This document shows positions 6,560 through 14,138 of a stretch of 14,138 bases of DNA, piece after piece; the first letter of the stretch is position 1; every line of letters begins with the position of its first letter. This DNA comes from Curvibacter sp. (GTDB lineage: Bacteria > Pseudomonadota > Gammaproteobacteria > Burkholderiales > Burkholderiaceae_C). The notes under the pieces were generated by a model. The model ran no database searches. It was given only the letters and a program-made list of their open reading frames with translations, and was not told the origin of the DNA. Location of the stretch: contig DNQP01000088.1 of the NCBI GenBank assembly GCA_003500955.1, forward strand, positions 1,438 to 15,575, read 5' to 3'. The translations under genes were made by a program, and so were the position numbers.

Positions 6560-7792
6560 ATGACCTCCGGCTCCGCCACGCTTTCCGCTTCCACGCGTCG
6601 CTCCGTCCTGCTGCTGTCCTTCGCCACGTTTGCCAGCATGGCGGCGCAGCGCCTGTGCGATGCCATGCTGCCCGAGCTGGCCCGCGAATTCTCGGTCGGG
6701 CTGGCCCAGGCCGCGCAGGTGATCTCCGTCTTCGCCGTGGTCTACGGCCTCTGCCAGCTCGTGTACGGTCCGCTCGGGGATCGCCTGGGCAAGTTCCGCA
6801 TCGTCGTCTGGGCCACGCTAGGCTGCAGCGTGGGCAGTGTGCTGGCCATCTTCGCGACCAGCCTGGATTGGCTGGTGCTGGCACGCATGCTCGTGGCCCT
6901 GGGGGCAGCGGCCATCATCCCGCTCTCGCTGGCCTGGATCGGTGATGCCGTGGCCTACGAGCTGCGCCAGGAGACGCTGGCGCGCGTGGGTCTGGGCACC
7001 ACGCTGGGCATCACCGGCGGGCAGCTGATTGGCGGCCTCTTCACCGACACCCTGGGCTGGCGCTGGGCCTTTGCCTTCATGACCGTGCTGTTCGGTCTGG
7101 TCGGCCTGCTGCTCTGGCGCGATGGCCGGCGCCAGCGCGCCGAGCAGGCCCTGGCCCCATCGCCCGCGCAGACGGGCGAATCAGGCGCGCGGTCGCCCTA
7201 TGGCCGGCAGGCGCTGCAGATCCTCACCGGGCGCTGGTCGCGCATCGTGCTCATCGTGGCGCTGATCGAAGGCGCCTCGGGTTTCGGGGTGCTGGCCATC
7301 TGGGCCTCGCACCTGCACCATGAGCTCGGGCTCTCGCTCTCGGCGGCCGGTGCGGTGGTGGCGCTGTTCGGCCTGGGGGGCATGGCCTATATGGCCGTGG
7401 CGCGCTGGCTCATACCGCGTCTGGGTGAGCATGGCCTGGCGCGCACCGGCGTCACGCTGCTGGGCCTGAGCTCGCTGGTGATCGCTTTCACCCCCGTGTG
7501 GTGGCCCAGCCTGCCCGCCAGCCTGCTGGCGGGATTCGGCTTTTTCATGTTCCACAACACCATGCAGACCAATGCCACGCAGATGGCACCCGCCGCGCGC
7601 GGCACCGCGGTGTCCCTCTTCGCCTCCTTTCTCTTCATGGGCCAGTCCATCGGCGTGTTGCTCGCGGCAGCGCTCGTGGCCGTGCTCGGCTCCACGGCTG
7701 TGATCGCGCTGGGCAGCGCGGTGCTGGTGGCCGTGGGCTTGTATTTCTCGCTCGCCCTGCGCCGCCGGCATGAACTCACGCGCCCTGACTAA
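6560..7792 (+). CDS. MFS transporter, probable drug or metabolite exporter
   Basis: A 410-residue inner-membrane protein with about 12 hydrophobic segments and a good motif A, GPLGDRLGKFRIV, between segments 2 and 3. The RMLVALGAAAIIPLSLAWIGD and TLGITGGQLIGG-type stretches in segments 4-5 resemble the antiporter motifs of the DHA1 (drug:H+ antiporter, Bcr/AraJ-like) group, so export is more likely than import. The ATG at 6560 is chosen over GTG 6506 because a -10-like hexamer and a hairpin lie between the two, and segment 1 begins soon after residue 10; the ribosome binding site is weak. A hydrophilic loop with ALAPSPAQTGESGARS separates the two halves. It converges on yifB with 35 nt between stops and no recognisable terminator there. 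No substrate can be assigned. Confidence 0.85.
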   Translation: MTSGSATLSASTRRSVLLLSFATFASMAAQRLCDAMLPELAREFSVGLAQAAQVISVFAVVYGLCQLVYGPLGDRLGKFRIVVWATLGCSVGSVLAIFATSLDWLVLARMLVALGAAAIIPLSLAWIGDAVAYELRQETLARVGLGTTLGITGGQLIGGLFTDTLGWRWAFAFMTVLFGLVGLLLWRDGRRQRAEQALAPSPAQTGESGARSPYGRQALQILTGRWSRIVLIVALIEGASGFGVLAIWASHLHHELGLSLSAAGAVVALFGLGGMAYMAVARWLIPRLGEHGLARTGVTLLGLSSLVIAFTPVWWPSLPASLLAGFGFFMFHNTMQTNATQMAPAARGTAVSLFASFLFMGQSIGVLLAAALVAVLGSTAVIALGSAVLVAVGLYFSLALRRRHELTRPD

Positions 7793-7827
7793 GAGGCAGA
7801 GACGCTTTGTCGGGGGGCTGGCGCGCC

Positions 7828-9348
7828 TCAGGGGTGTGGCGTCTGACGGTACTGCAGGGCCTCGGCCATGTGTTCCACACTCACACGGGGCGCCTGGGCG
7901 AGGTCGGCGATGGTGCGGGCCACCTTGAGCGTGCGGTGCAGGCCGCGCGCCGACCAGCCCAGGCGAGCGACCGCCGTGTCGAGAAAACGCAGGGCGGCAT
8001 CGTCTGCGAGGGTGTGACGGTCGATGTCCTGCCCGCGCAGCGCATGGTTGGGGCGGCCCTGGCGGGCCAGCGCGCGTTCGCGGGCGGCCATACAGCGCGC
8101 CCGGACGGCGGCGGTGCTTTCCGCTACCGAGGGTTGGAGCAGTTCGCCCGCGGGCAGTGCCCCCACCGGCACATGCAAATCGATGCGGTCGAGCAAGGGG
8201 CCGGACAAACGGGACTGGTAGCGTGCCACCTGGTCGGGCGTGCAGCGGCACGCGCGCTGGGCCGAGCCCAGATGGCCGCAGGGACAAGGATTCATCGCGG
8301 CCACCAGCTGGAAGCGAGCCGGAAACTCGGCCCGCCGTGCCGCACGCGCAATGGTGATGCGGCCGGTCTCCAGCGGCTCGCGCAAAGCCTCCAGCGCCAC
8401 CCTGGGAAACTCGGGCAGTTCGTCCAGATAGAGCACTCCGTGATGCGCCAGGGAAACCTCGCCAGGCCGCGGCGGTGATCCGCCACCTACCAGGGCGACT
8501 GCACTGGCGGTGTGGTGCGGGCTGCAGGTCGGGCGGCGGCCCCAATGCTGCAGCGTGAAGCGGCCCGCGAGGCTGGCCAGGGCCGCACTTTCCAGGGCTT
8601 CGTCGGTGCTCATGGGCGGCAGCAGGCCGGCCAGGCGCTCGGCCAGCATGGACTTGCCCGCGCCGGGCGGCCCGGTAAACAACAGGCTGTGGCCACCCGC
8701 GGCCGCGATCTCGAGGGCGCGCCGCGGTCCGGCCTGGCCCTTGACGTCGGCCAGGTCCGGGCCCTCGGCCGCCAGCTCAGGTGGCAGGCTGTGCTGGCGC
8801 GACCAGCCGGCGGGTCCCGGTGCGGCCGGGTCCCGGCCCGGCAGGACCTGCTGCACCACGTCGAGCAGGTGGGTGGCCCTGTAGATCGTGCTGTCGGGTA
8901 CCAGCGCGGCCTCTTCGGCGCTGCCCGGCGGCAGCACGAGCGCGGTGCCGACCCCGCGCAGCGCCAGCGCCATGGCCAGCGCGCCGCGTACCGGGCGCAG
9001 CTCGCCGGAGAGCGAGAGTTCGCCGGCAAACTCATGACCGGCCAGGGCCGTGCCATCGATCTGCCCGCTGGCGGCCAGGATGCCCAGGGCGATGGGCAGG
9101 TCGAAGCGACCCGAGTCCTTGGGCAGATCGGCCGGCGCCAGGTTGACGGTGATGCGCTTGTTGTGCGGAAACTCCAGTCCGGAGTTGAGGATGGCCGAAC
9201 GCACGCGCTCGCGGGCCTCCTTGACCTCGGTCTCGGCCAGCCCGACCAGTGTGAAACTGGGCAGGCCCGGGGCCAGGTGGACTTCAACGTTGACCGCCGC
9301 CGCTTCCAGGCCCAGCAGGGCCCGGCTGTGCACCAGGGACAGGCTCAT
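7828..9348 (-). CDS. comM: YifB/ComM family Mg-chelatase-like AAA+ ATPase
   Basis: A 506-residue AAA+ protein of the YifB family. Its characterised member ComM is a hexameric helicase that promotes branch migration during natural transformation. In order: an N-terminal Lon-protease-like/ChlI fold (about 1-165, beginning SLVHSRALLGLEAAAVNVEVHLAPGLP-type sequence); Walker A GPPGAGKS at 226-233; the PHHTAS/ALVGGG sensor region at about 278-290; Walker B VLYLDE at 305-310; a Cys cluster NPCPCGHLGSAQRACRC at 353-369; and a C-terminal Mg-chelatase domain. ATG 9346-9348 is supported by GAGGAA just upstream on the minus strand; the frame stays open far upstream, but that is antisense to the porin and glnK genes. 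The usual RPFRAPHH is RRPTCSPHH here, a small deviation. A role in DNA uptake is inferred from the family. Confidence 0.92.
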   Translation of the reverse strand: MSLSLVHSRALLGLEAAAVNVEVHLAPGLPSFTLVGLAETEVKEARERVRSAILNSGLEFPHNKRITVNLAPADLPKDSGRFDLPIALGILAASGQIDGTALAGHEFAGELSLSGELRPVRGALAMALALRGVGTALVLPPGSAEEAALVPDSTIYRATHLLDVVQQVLPGRDPAAPGPAGWSRQHSLPPELAAEGPDLADVKGQAGPRRALEIAAAGGHSLLFTGPPGAGKSMLAERLAGLLPPMSTDEALESAALASLAGRFTLQHWGRRPTCSPHHTASAVALVGGGSPPRPGEVSLAHHGVLYLDELPEFPRVALEALREPLETGRITIARAARRAEFPARFQLVAAMNPCPCGHLGSAQRACRCTPDQVARYQSRLSGPLLDRIDLHVPVGALPAGELLQPSVAESTAAVRARCMAARERALARQGRPNHALRGQDIDRHTLADDAALRFLDTAVARLGWSARGLHRTLKVARTIADLAQAPRVSVEHMAEALQYRQTPHP

Positions 9349-9401
9349 GGGTATTTCCTCCACAAAACGGTGCAGATCTCTTGCCTGCTTGTCCCAACTG
9401 G

Positions 9402-9418
9402 CGCACACTGATGGTGCA
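9402..9418. promoter_or_regulatory. NtrC-like enhancer dyad
   Basis: CGCACACTGATGGTGCA contains GCAC-N7-GTGC, the half-site geometry of NtrC enhancers (consensus TGCACC-N5-GGTGCA); the right arm is complete and the left arm matches 4 of 6. It is centred near 9410, about 118 nt upstream of the start predicted from the sigma-54 promoter, a normal enhancer distance. It lies equally close to the yifB start. Confidence 0.6.
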
Positions 9419-9441
9419 TAACTGGATGTTCGTACAGTTAT
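9418..9441. repeat. 7-bp perfect inverted repeat, possible operator
   Basis: ATAACTG (9418-9424) and CAGTTAT (9435-9441) are perfect inverted arms separated by 10 nt, giving 17 nt centre to centre, about 1.6 helical turns. The repeat abuts the NtrC-like dyad in the yifB/porin intergenic region. It could bind a second regulator or belong to the yifB promoter on the other strand. Confidence 0.4.
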
Positions 9442-9486
9442 CATAACGTCATGGAGGCGTATAGGTCTACAGGCTTGTGCGGGAAA

Positions 9487-9502
9487 TAGCACTTGGATTG
9501 CT
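9487..9502 (+). promoter_or_regulatory. Second, imperfect sigma-54-like site overlapping the main one
   Basis: TAGCACTTGGATTGCT keeps the TTGCT -12 block and the 10-nt spacing to the -24 block, but has AG where sigma-54 promoters need GG. It is offset 15 nt from the main promoter and shares its last T with it. Probably weak, relic or accessory. Confidence 0.3.
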
Positions 9503-9517
9503 GGCACGGTCCCTGCT
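9502..9517 (+). promoter_or_regulatory. Sigma-54 (RpoN) promoter of the porin-glnK-amtB operon
   Basis: TGGCACGGTCCCTGCT matches the -24/-12 consensus TGGCACG-N4-TTGCW at all but one informative position. The essential GG (9503-9504) and GC (9515-9516) are exactly 10 nt apart. Transcription would begin near 9528, leaving a leader of about 28 nt before ATG 9556. With the upstream NtrC-like dyad this predicts induction under nitrogen limitation. Confidence 0.85.
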
Positions 9518-9555
9518 TTACAGGTTCGTCCCTTTAACCCTTGATGGAGTAAGAC

Positions 9556-10678
<1,123 letters not shown>

Positions 10679-10706
10679 AGCGCCCAACATCAAGAGAGAT
10701 ATCGAC

Positions 10707-12209
10707 ATGAAAAAACTACTCGTCTCCTTTGCGCTGGGGCTGAGCCTGCTGGCCGGCTCTGTGACGTCATGGGCCCAGGCTCCCGCGGCTGAAGCCCCGG
10801 CTGCCGCCGCACCCGCGGCGGCGGCTCCGGCCGATGCCCCTGCGGCGGCTCCGGCCGAAGCGGCTCCCGCTCCCGTGCCCAACAAGGGCGACACCGCCTG
10901 GATGATGGTGTCCACCCTGCTGGTCATCATGATGGTGATCCCCGGCCTGGCGCTGTTCTACGGCGGCCTGGTCCGCAGCAAGAACATGCTGTCGGTCCTG
11001 ATGCAGGTCATGGTCACCTTCTCCCTGATCACCGTGCTGTGGTTCATCTATGGCTACAGCATCGCGTTCACGGAAGGCAACGCCTTCATCGGTGGCTTCG
11101 ATCGCCTCTTCTTGAAGGGCATCTGGGACAACGCCGCCGGCACTTTTGCCAACGGCGCGACCTTCAGCAAGGGTGTCTACATTCCCGAGATCGTGTTCGC
11201 CGCCTTCCAGGCCACCTTCGCGGGCATCACCTGTGCGCTGATCGTCGGTGCCTTCGCCGAGCGTATGAAGTTCTCGGCCGTGCTGCTGTTCATGGTGATC
11301 TGGTTCACCTTCAGCTACGCCCCGATCGCCCACATGGTCTGGTTCTGGATGGGTCCGGATGCCTACACCGCCAAGGAAGTCGTCGATGCCATGAACGGCA
11401 AGGCCGGCTACATCTGGCAGCACGGCGCGCTGGACTTCGCCGGTGGCACCGTGGTGCACATCAACGCCGCTGTGGCGGGCCTGGTCGGTGCCTACATGGT
11501 GGGCAAGCGCATCGGTTACGGCAAGGAAGCCATGGCGCCGCACAGCCTGACGCTGACCATGGTCGGTGCCTCCATGCTGTGGGTCGGCTGGTTCGGCTTC
11601 AACGCCGGCTCCGCCCTGGAAGCCAACGGATTCGCCGCCCTGGCCTTCGCCAACACGCTGCTGGCCACCGCTGCCGCCGTGCTGGCCTGGTGCGTGGGTG
11701 AGGCGCTGGTCAAGGGCAAGGCCTCCATGCTCGGTGCCGCTTCGGGTGCCGTCGCCGGCCTCGTGGCCATCACGCCTGCCGCTGGCAACGTCGGTATCGG
11801 CGGCGCGCTGATCATCGGCCTGGTCGGTGGCTTCGCCTGCCTCTGGGGCGTGACTGGCCTGAAGAAGATGCTGGGTGCCGACGACTCGCTCGACGTGTTC
11901 GGCGTGCATGGCATCGGCGGTATCGTCGGTGCGCTGCTGACCGGTGTGTTCAACAGCCCGGCCCTGGGTGGTCCGAGCCTGGTCGGTGACTGGGTCACGG
12001 CCAGCATGGTCTCTGCCGCCGATTACTCGATCGCCAGCCAGGTCTGGATCCAGCTCAAGGGTGTGCTGATCACCATCGTCTGGTCGGGTGTCGTGTCCTT
12101 CATCGCCTACAAGATCGTTGACCTGACCATCGGTCTGCGCGTCAGCGAAGAAGACGAGCGCCAGGGCCTGGACATTTCCTCCCACGGCGAGACGGCCTAC
12201 AACCGTTGA
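10707..12209 (+). CDS. amtB: Ammonium channel AmtB
   Basis: A 500-residue inner-membrane ammonium transporter with 11 predicted membrane segments in the mature part. The pore residues of E. coli AmtB are conserved: Phe171, Trp212, Asp243, the twin histidines His251 and His401 (150 apart, as in E. coli), and Phe298. The C-terminal GLRVSEEDERQGLDISSHGE tail is the GlnK-binding region. The ATG at 10707 is chosen because it gives a signal peptide (MKKLLVSFALGLSLLAGS, cleavage near WAQA, residue 25) and has AGAGAG upstream; the longer frame from 10614 would overlap glnK. Residues 26-58 form an Ala/Pro/Glu-rich linker absent from E. coli AmtB, and about 19 extra residues (near 217-236) lie between the Trp and Asp positions. 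Operon with the porin gene and glnK; a terminator follows. Confidence 0.97.
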   Translation: MKKLLVSFALGLSLLAGSVTSWAQAPAAEAPAAAAPAAAAPADAPAAAPAEAAPAPVPNKGDTAWMMVSTLLVIMMVIPGLALFYGGLVRSKNMLSVLMQVMVTFSLITVLWFIYGYSIAFTEGNAFIGGFDRLFLKGIWDNAAGTFANGATFSKGVYIPEIVFAAFQATFAGITCALIVGAFAERMKFSAVLLFMVIWFTFSYAPIAHMVWFWMGPDAYTAKEVVDAMNGKAGYIWQHGALDFAGGTVVHINAAVAGLVGAYMVGKRIGYGKEAMAPHSLTLTMVGASMLWVGWFGFNAGSALEANGFAALAFANTLLATAAAVLAWCVGEALVKGKASMLGAASGAVAGLVAITPAAGNVGIGGALIIGLVGGFACLWGVTGLKKMLGADDSLDVFGVHGIGGIVGALLTGVFNSPALGGPSLVGDWVTASMVSAADYSIASQVWIQLKGVLITIVWSGVVSFIAYKIVDLTIGLRVSEEDERQGLDISSHGETAYNR

Positions 12210-12223
12210 TTTGAGCAATGGCT

Positions 12224-12286
12224 GGCAGCCTGCCCTAGCAGGCGGCTGCCGGCCTGAGCAAGCGAGAGTCTCCTCTGGTTCAGGCC
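12224..12286 (+). other. Two consecutive hairpins after amtB, the second competing with the terminator
   Basis: Hairpin A: GGCAGCC (12224-12230) pairs perfectly with GGCTGCC (12244-12250); an alternative inner stem is GCCTGC/GCAGGC around CCTA. Hairpin B: GGCCTGAGC (12251-12259) pairs with GGTTCAGGCC (12277-12286) through 9 bp including one G-U, with an inner AGAG/CTCT stem. B uses 12283-12286, the first four bases of the terminator stem, so B and the terminator exclude each other. This could be an attenuator for glcE or part of a 3'-UTR small RNA. No known riboswitch class is recognised. Confidence 0.4.
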
Positions 12287-12318
12287 CGCAAGAGCTACGG
12301 CTCGAGCGGGCCTTTTTT
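12283..12318 (+). terminator. Rho-independent terminator after amtB
   Basis: GGCCCGC (12283-12289) pairs with GCGGGCC (12306-12312). Past a 2x2 internal loop, GAGC (12292-12295) pairs with GCTC (12300-12303) closed by a TACG loop: a cUACGg tetraloop of the very stable UNCG class. Six T follow (12313-12318). This is the clearest terminator in the window and marks the end of the porin-glnK-amtB operon. Confidence 0.92.
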
Positions 12319-12398
12319 CCAGATCGGCCGGATCAGGGCAAAACAGCCTTGACCCGGCCTTGGCTTTTGGGGCTGGCCGCTACCGTTAACATCGCAGC

Positions 12399-13472
12399 AT
12401 GCAGACACTGCAAGACCTCACCGAACGCGTGCGTGCCGCCGCGTCCACCAGCACCCCGCTGCGCATCTGCGGCGGCGGCAGCAAGGATTTCTACGGCCAG
12501 AGCCTGCAGGGCGAACGGCTCGACACCCGCGGCCTCACCGGCATCGTCAGCTACGAACCGAGTGAGCTTGTGGTCACCGTGCGCGCCGGCACGCCGCTGG
12601 CCGAGCTGGAAGCGGTGCTGGCCGACAAGGGTCAGTACCTGCCTTTCGAGCCGCCGCATTTCGCGCAGGACGGCGCGCGCGCCACGGTCGGGGGCATGGT
12701 GGCCGCGGGCCTGAATGGCCCGGCGCGCGCCAGCGTGGGTGCCGTACGCGACTATGTGCTCGGCGCACAGCTGCTCAACGGCCAGGCCGAACTGCTGACC
12801 TTCGGCGGTCAGGTCATGAAGAACGTGGCGGGCTACGACGTCTCGCGCCTGCTGGCCGGCTCGCTGGGCACCCTGGGCCTGATCACCGAGGTCTCGCTCA
12901 AGGTGCTGCCGCGCGCCGTGGCCGAGGCCACCCTGGTCTTCGAGCTTGACGAGGCCCGCGCCCTGCAGCAACTCAACGCCTGGGGCGCCCTGCCCTTGCC
13001 GCTCAATGCCAGCTGCTGGCACGAGGGTGCGCTCATGGTGCGCCTGCGCGGCGCGCAGGCTGCCATCGCCGCGGCCAAGAAGACCATGGGCGGACAGATG
13101 CTGGAGCAGGCCCCCGCGCACAAGCTCTGGGACGCGCTGCGCGAGCAGACCGCGCCTTTCTTCCAGCTCGGCGAGGGCGAGGCCCTGATGCGCCTGAGCG
13201 TGCCCGATACAGCGCCGCCGCTGAACCTCGGCCCGACCCTGATCGAATGGGGCGGTGCCCAGCGCTGGCTCAAGCTGCCGCTGAGCGCGGCCTCCCACCC
13301 CTCGCTGCCCGACGGGCTGCCGGGCCATGCCACGCTGTTCCGCGGCGGCGACAAGAGCGTTGGCGTGTTCACACCGCTGCCTGCGCCGCTGGACCGCATC
13401 ACGCGCGAACTGAAGCAGCAGTTCGACCCGGCCGGCATCTTCAACCGCGGCCGTCTCTACCCGGATTTCTGA
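12399..13472 (+). CDS. glcE: Glycolate oxidase FAD-binding subunit GlcE
   Basis: A 357-residue subunit of the GlcDEF glycolate dehydrogenase, which oxidises glycolate to glyoxylate and passes electrons to the respiratory chain. It has a PCMH-type FAD-binding domain: CGGGSKDF at 24-31, the YEPSELVVTVRAGTPLAEL segment at 52-70, GATVGGMVAAGL-like sequence at 94-104, RASVGAVRDYVLG at 110-122, and MKNVAGYDVSRL then GSLGTLGLITEV at 140-164. It ends FDPAGIFNRGRLYPDF, the usual C-terminus of this family. Length is normal. There is no Shine-Dalgarno sequence before ATG 12399; TAACAT (12387-12392) could be a -10 placing the RNA start at or next to the ATG. glcF follows after 6 nt. The usual partner gene glcD is not upstream. 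Confidence 0.93.
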   Translation: MQTLQDLTERVRAAASTSTPLRICGGGSKDFYGQSLQGERLDTRGLTGIVSYEPSELVVTVRAGTPLAELEAVLADKGQYLPFEPPHFAQDGARATVGGMVAAGLNGPARASVGAVRDYVLGAQLLNGQAELLTFGGQVMKNVAGYDVSRLLAGSLGTLGLITEVSLKVLPRAVAEATLVFELDEARALQQLNAWGALPLPLNASCWHEGALMVRLRGAQAAIAAAKKTMGGQMLEQAPAHKLWDALREQTAPFFQLGEGEALMRLSVPDTAPPLNLGPTLIEWGGAQRWLKLPLSAASHPSLPDGLPGHATLFRGGDKSVGVFTPLPAPLDRITRELKQQFDPAGIFNRGRLYPDF

Positions 13473-13478
13473 GCCGTC

Positions 13479-14138
13479 ATGCAAACCACTCTCGCGCCCG
13501 AGTTCAAGCACACTGCCGACGGCCAGGCCGCCGAGGCCATCCTGCGCAAGTGCGTGCACTGCGGCTTCTGCACCGCCACCTGCCCCACCTACCAGCTGCT
13601 CGGCGACGAGCTCGACGGCCCGCGCGGCCGCATCTACCTGATCAAGCAGGTGCTCGAAGGCGAGGCGCCGACACGCAAGACCCAGCAACACCTGGACCGC
13701 TGCCTGACCTGTCGCAACTGCGAAAGCACCTGCCCGAGCGGTGTGCAGTACGGTGCCCTGGTCGACATCGGTCGCAAGATCGTCGAGGACAAGGTGCCGC
13801 GCCCCGCGGGCGAGCGCTTCGTGCGCTGGGCCTTGAAAGAAGGGTTGACGTCCCCCCTGTTCGGCCCGGCCATGAAGCTGGGCCAGCTCGTGCGCGGTCT
13901 GCTGCCGGCCACGCTCAAGGCCAAGGTGCCGGCGCCACAGAAGGTCGGTGCCTGGCCCACGCAAACCCATGCCCGCAAGGTGCTGATGCTGGCCGGCTGC
14001 GTGCAGCCCGCCATGCTGCCCAACATCAACAGTGCCACGGCGCGTGTGCTCGACGCCGCGGGCATCCAGGCCGTGCTTGCGGCCGAGGCCGGCTGCTGCG
14101 GCGCCGTGAAGTTCCACCTCAACGACCAGGCCGGCGGC
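13479..14138 (+). CDS. glcF: Glycolate oxidase iron-sulfur subunit GlcF (3'-truncated by window)
   Basis: The frame from ATG 13479 is open for 220 codons to the window edge. It encodes the iron-sulfur subunit that carries electrons from GlcD/GlcE. Two 4Fe-4S binding motifs are complete: CVHCGFCTATCP (Cys25, 28, 31, 35) and CLTCRNCESTCP (Cys75, 78, 81, 85). The first CCG domain begins at about residue 168 with LAGCVQPAMLPN and reaches AEAGCCGAVKFH (Cys206-Cys207). A second CCG domain would lie beyond the window. The start overlaps no gene but is 6 nt from the glcE stop, with no clear Shine-Dalgarno sequence, suggesting translational coupling. E. coli GlcF is about 400 residues, so roughly half is present. 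Confidence 0.95.
   Translation, partial: MQTTLAPEFKHTADGQAAEAILRKCVHCGFCTATCPTYQLLGDELDGPRGRIYLIKQVLEGEAPTRKTQQHLDRCLTCRNCESTCPSGVQYGALVDIGRKIVEDKVPRPAGERFVRWALKEGLTSPLFGPAMKLGQLVRGLLPATLKAKVPAPQKVGAWPTQTHARKVLMLAGCVQPAMLPNINSATARVLDAAGIQAVLAAEAGCCGAVKFHLNDQAGG

Noticed and set aside
7793..7827. Terminator between the convergent MFS and yifB genes
   Set aside because: No stem followed by a T run is visible in the 35-nt gap.
9369..9374. GGTGCA as a second NtrC enhancer
   Set aside because: Only a single half-site; no GCAC at the required 7-nt distance.
9477..9492. GTGC-N8-GCAC as a second NtrC site
   Set aside because: Half-sites are in the reverse order (GTGC first) with wrong spacing, and they overlap the sigma-54 region.
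10767..12218. 483-codon minus-strand open frame opposite amtB
   Set aside because: His/Asp/Gly-rich shadow of amtB, with no recognisable fold.
12224..12318. Known riboswitch (for example glycine) upstream of glcE
   Set aside because: The hairpins do not show the conserved core of any riboswitch class I can recognise.
12211..12714. Plus-strand open frame across the terminator and start of glcE
   Set aside because: It crosses the intrinsic terminator and then runs in another frame over glcE; no ribosome site.
12333..14117. 594-codon minus-strand open frame opposite glcE and glcF
   Set aside because: The opposite strand encodes glcE and glcF with intact FAD and 4Fe-4S motifs; this frame is a high-GC artefact rich in His, Gln, Arg and Ala.

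Overview
This is high-GC DNA (AT-rich only in a few intergenic islands). It looks like a chromosomal segment of a betaproteobacterium, most likely Burkholderiales of the Comamonadaceae type. Supporting traits are an orphan Bug-family (tripartite tricarboxylate) binding protein next to a LysR gene, a TorF-like porin-glnK-amtB cluster, a YifB/ComM gene, and a glycine-zipper protein with a Pro/Ala-rich linker. No mobile element, CRISPR array, tRNA or rRNA was seen. Coding density is high: the longest gene-free stretch is 207 nt (9349-9555), so there is no unexplained gap above 300 nt.

Layout. (1) 1-640: the 3' end of metH (SAM-binding activation domain). (2) 793-1470: a glycine-zipper envelope protein. 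(3) 1467-6448: a probable catabolic module. A class A flavoprotein aromatic hydroxylase and an MFS transporter lie on the minus strand as a probable two-gene operon. A LysR-type regulator diverges from them and is followed by a Bug-family periplasmic binding protein. (4) 6560-7792: a second MFS transporter, probably an exporter, convergent with (5) yifB/comM at 7828-9348 on the minus strand. (6) 9556-12209: TorF-type putative porin, glnK and amtB, preceded by a near-consensus sigma-54 promoter and an NtrC-like dyad, and closed by a strong intrinsic terminator. (7) 12399 to the end: glcE and the 5' part of glcF (glycolate oxidase subunits); no glcD lies upstream.

How the parts work together. 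The nitrogen block reads as one nitrogen-starvation operon: outer-membrane channel, PII signal protein, and inner-membrane ammonium channel gated by that PII protein. In the catabolic block, a 20-bp sequence upstream of the hydroxylase recurs with 16 of 20 matches upstream of the binding-protein gene. Each copy reads toward its own target gene, which suggests the LysR protein controls both hydroxylation and uptake of the same unknown aromatic or carboxylate compound. Between amtB and glcE, a terminator with a cUACGg tetraloop shares bases with an upstream hairpin, giving an attenuator-like or sRNA-like arrangement.

No wholly new system (defence, mobile or biosynthetic) is evident. The points most worth a second look are the shared LysR-type operator, the nitrogen control of the TorF-like porin, and the amtB-glcE RNA structure.
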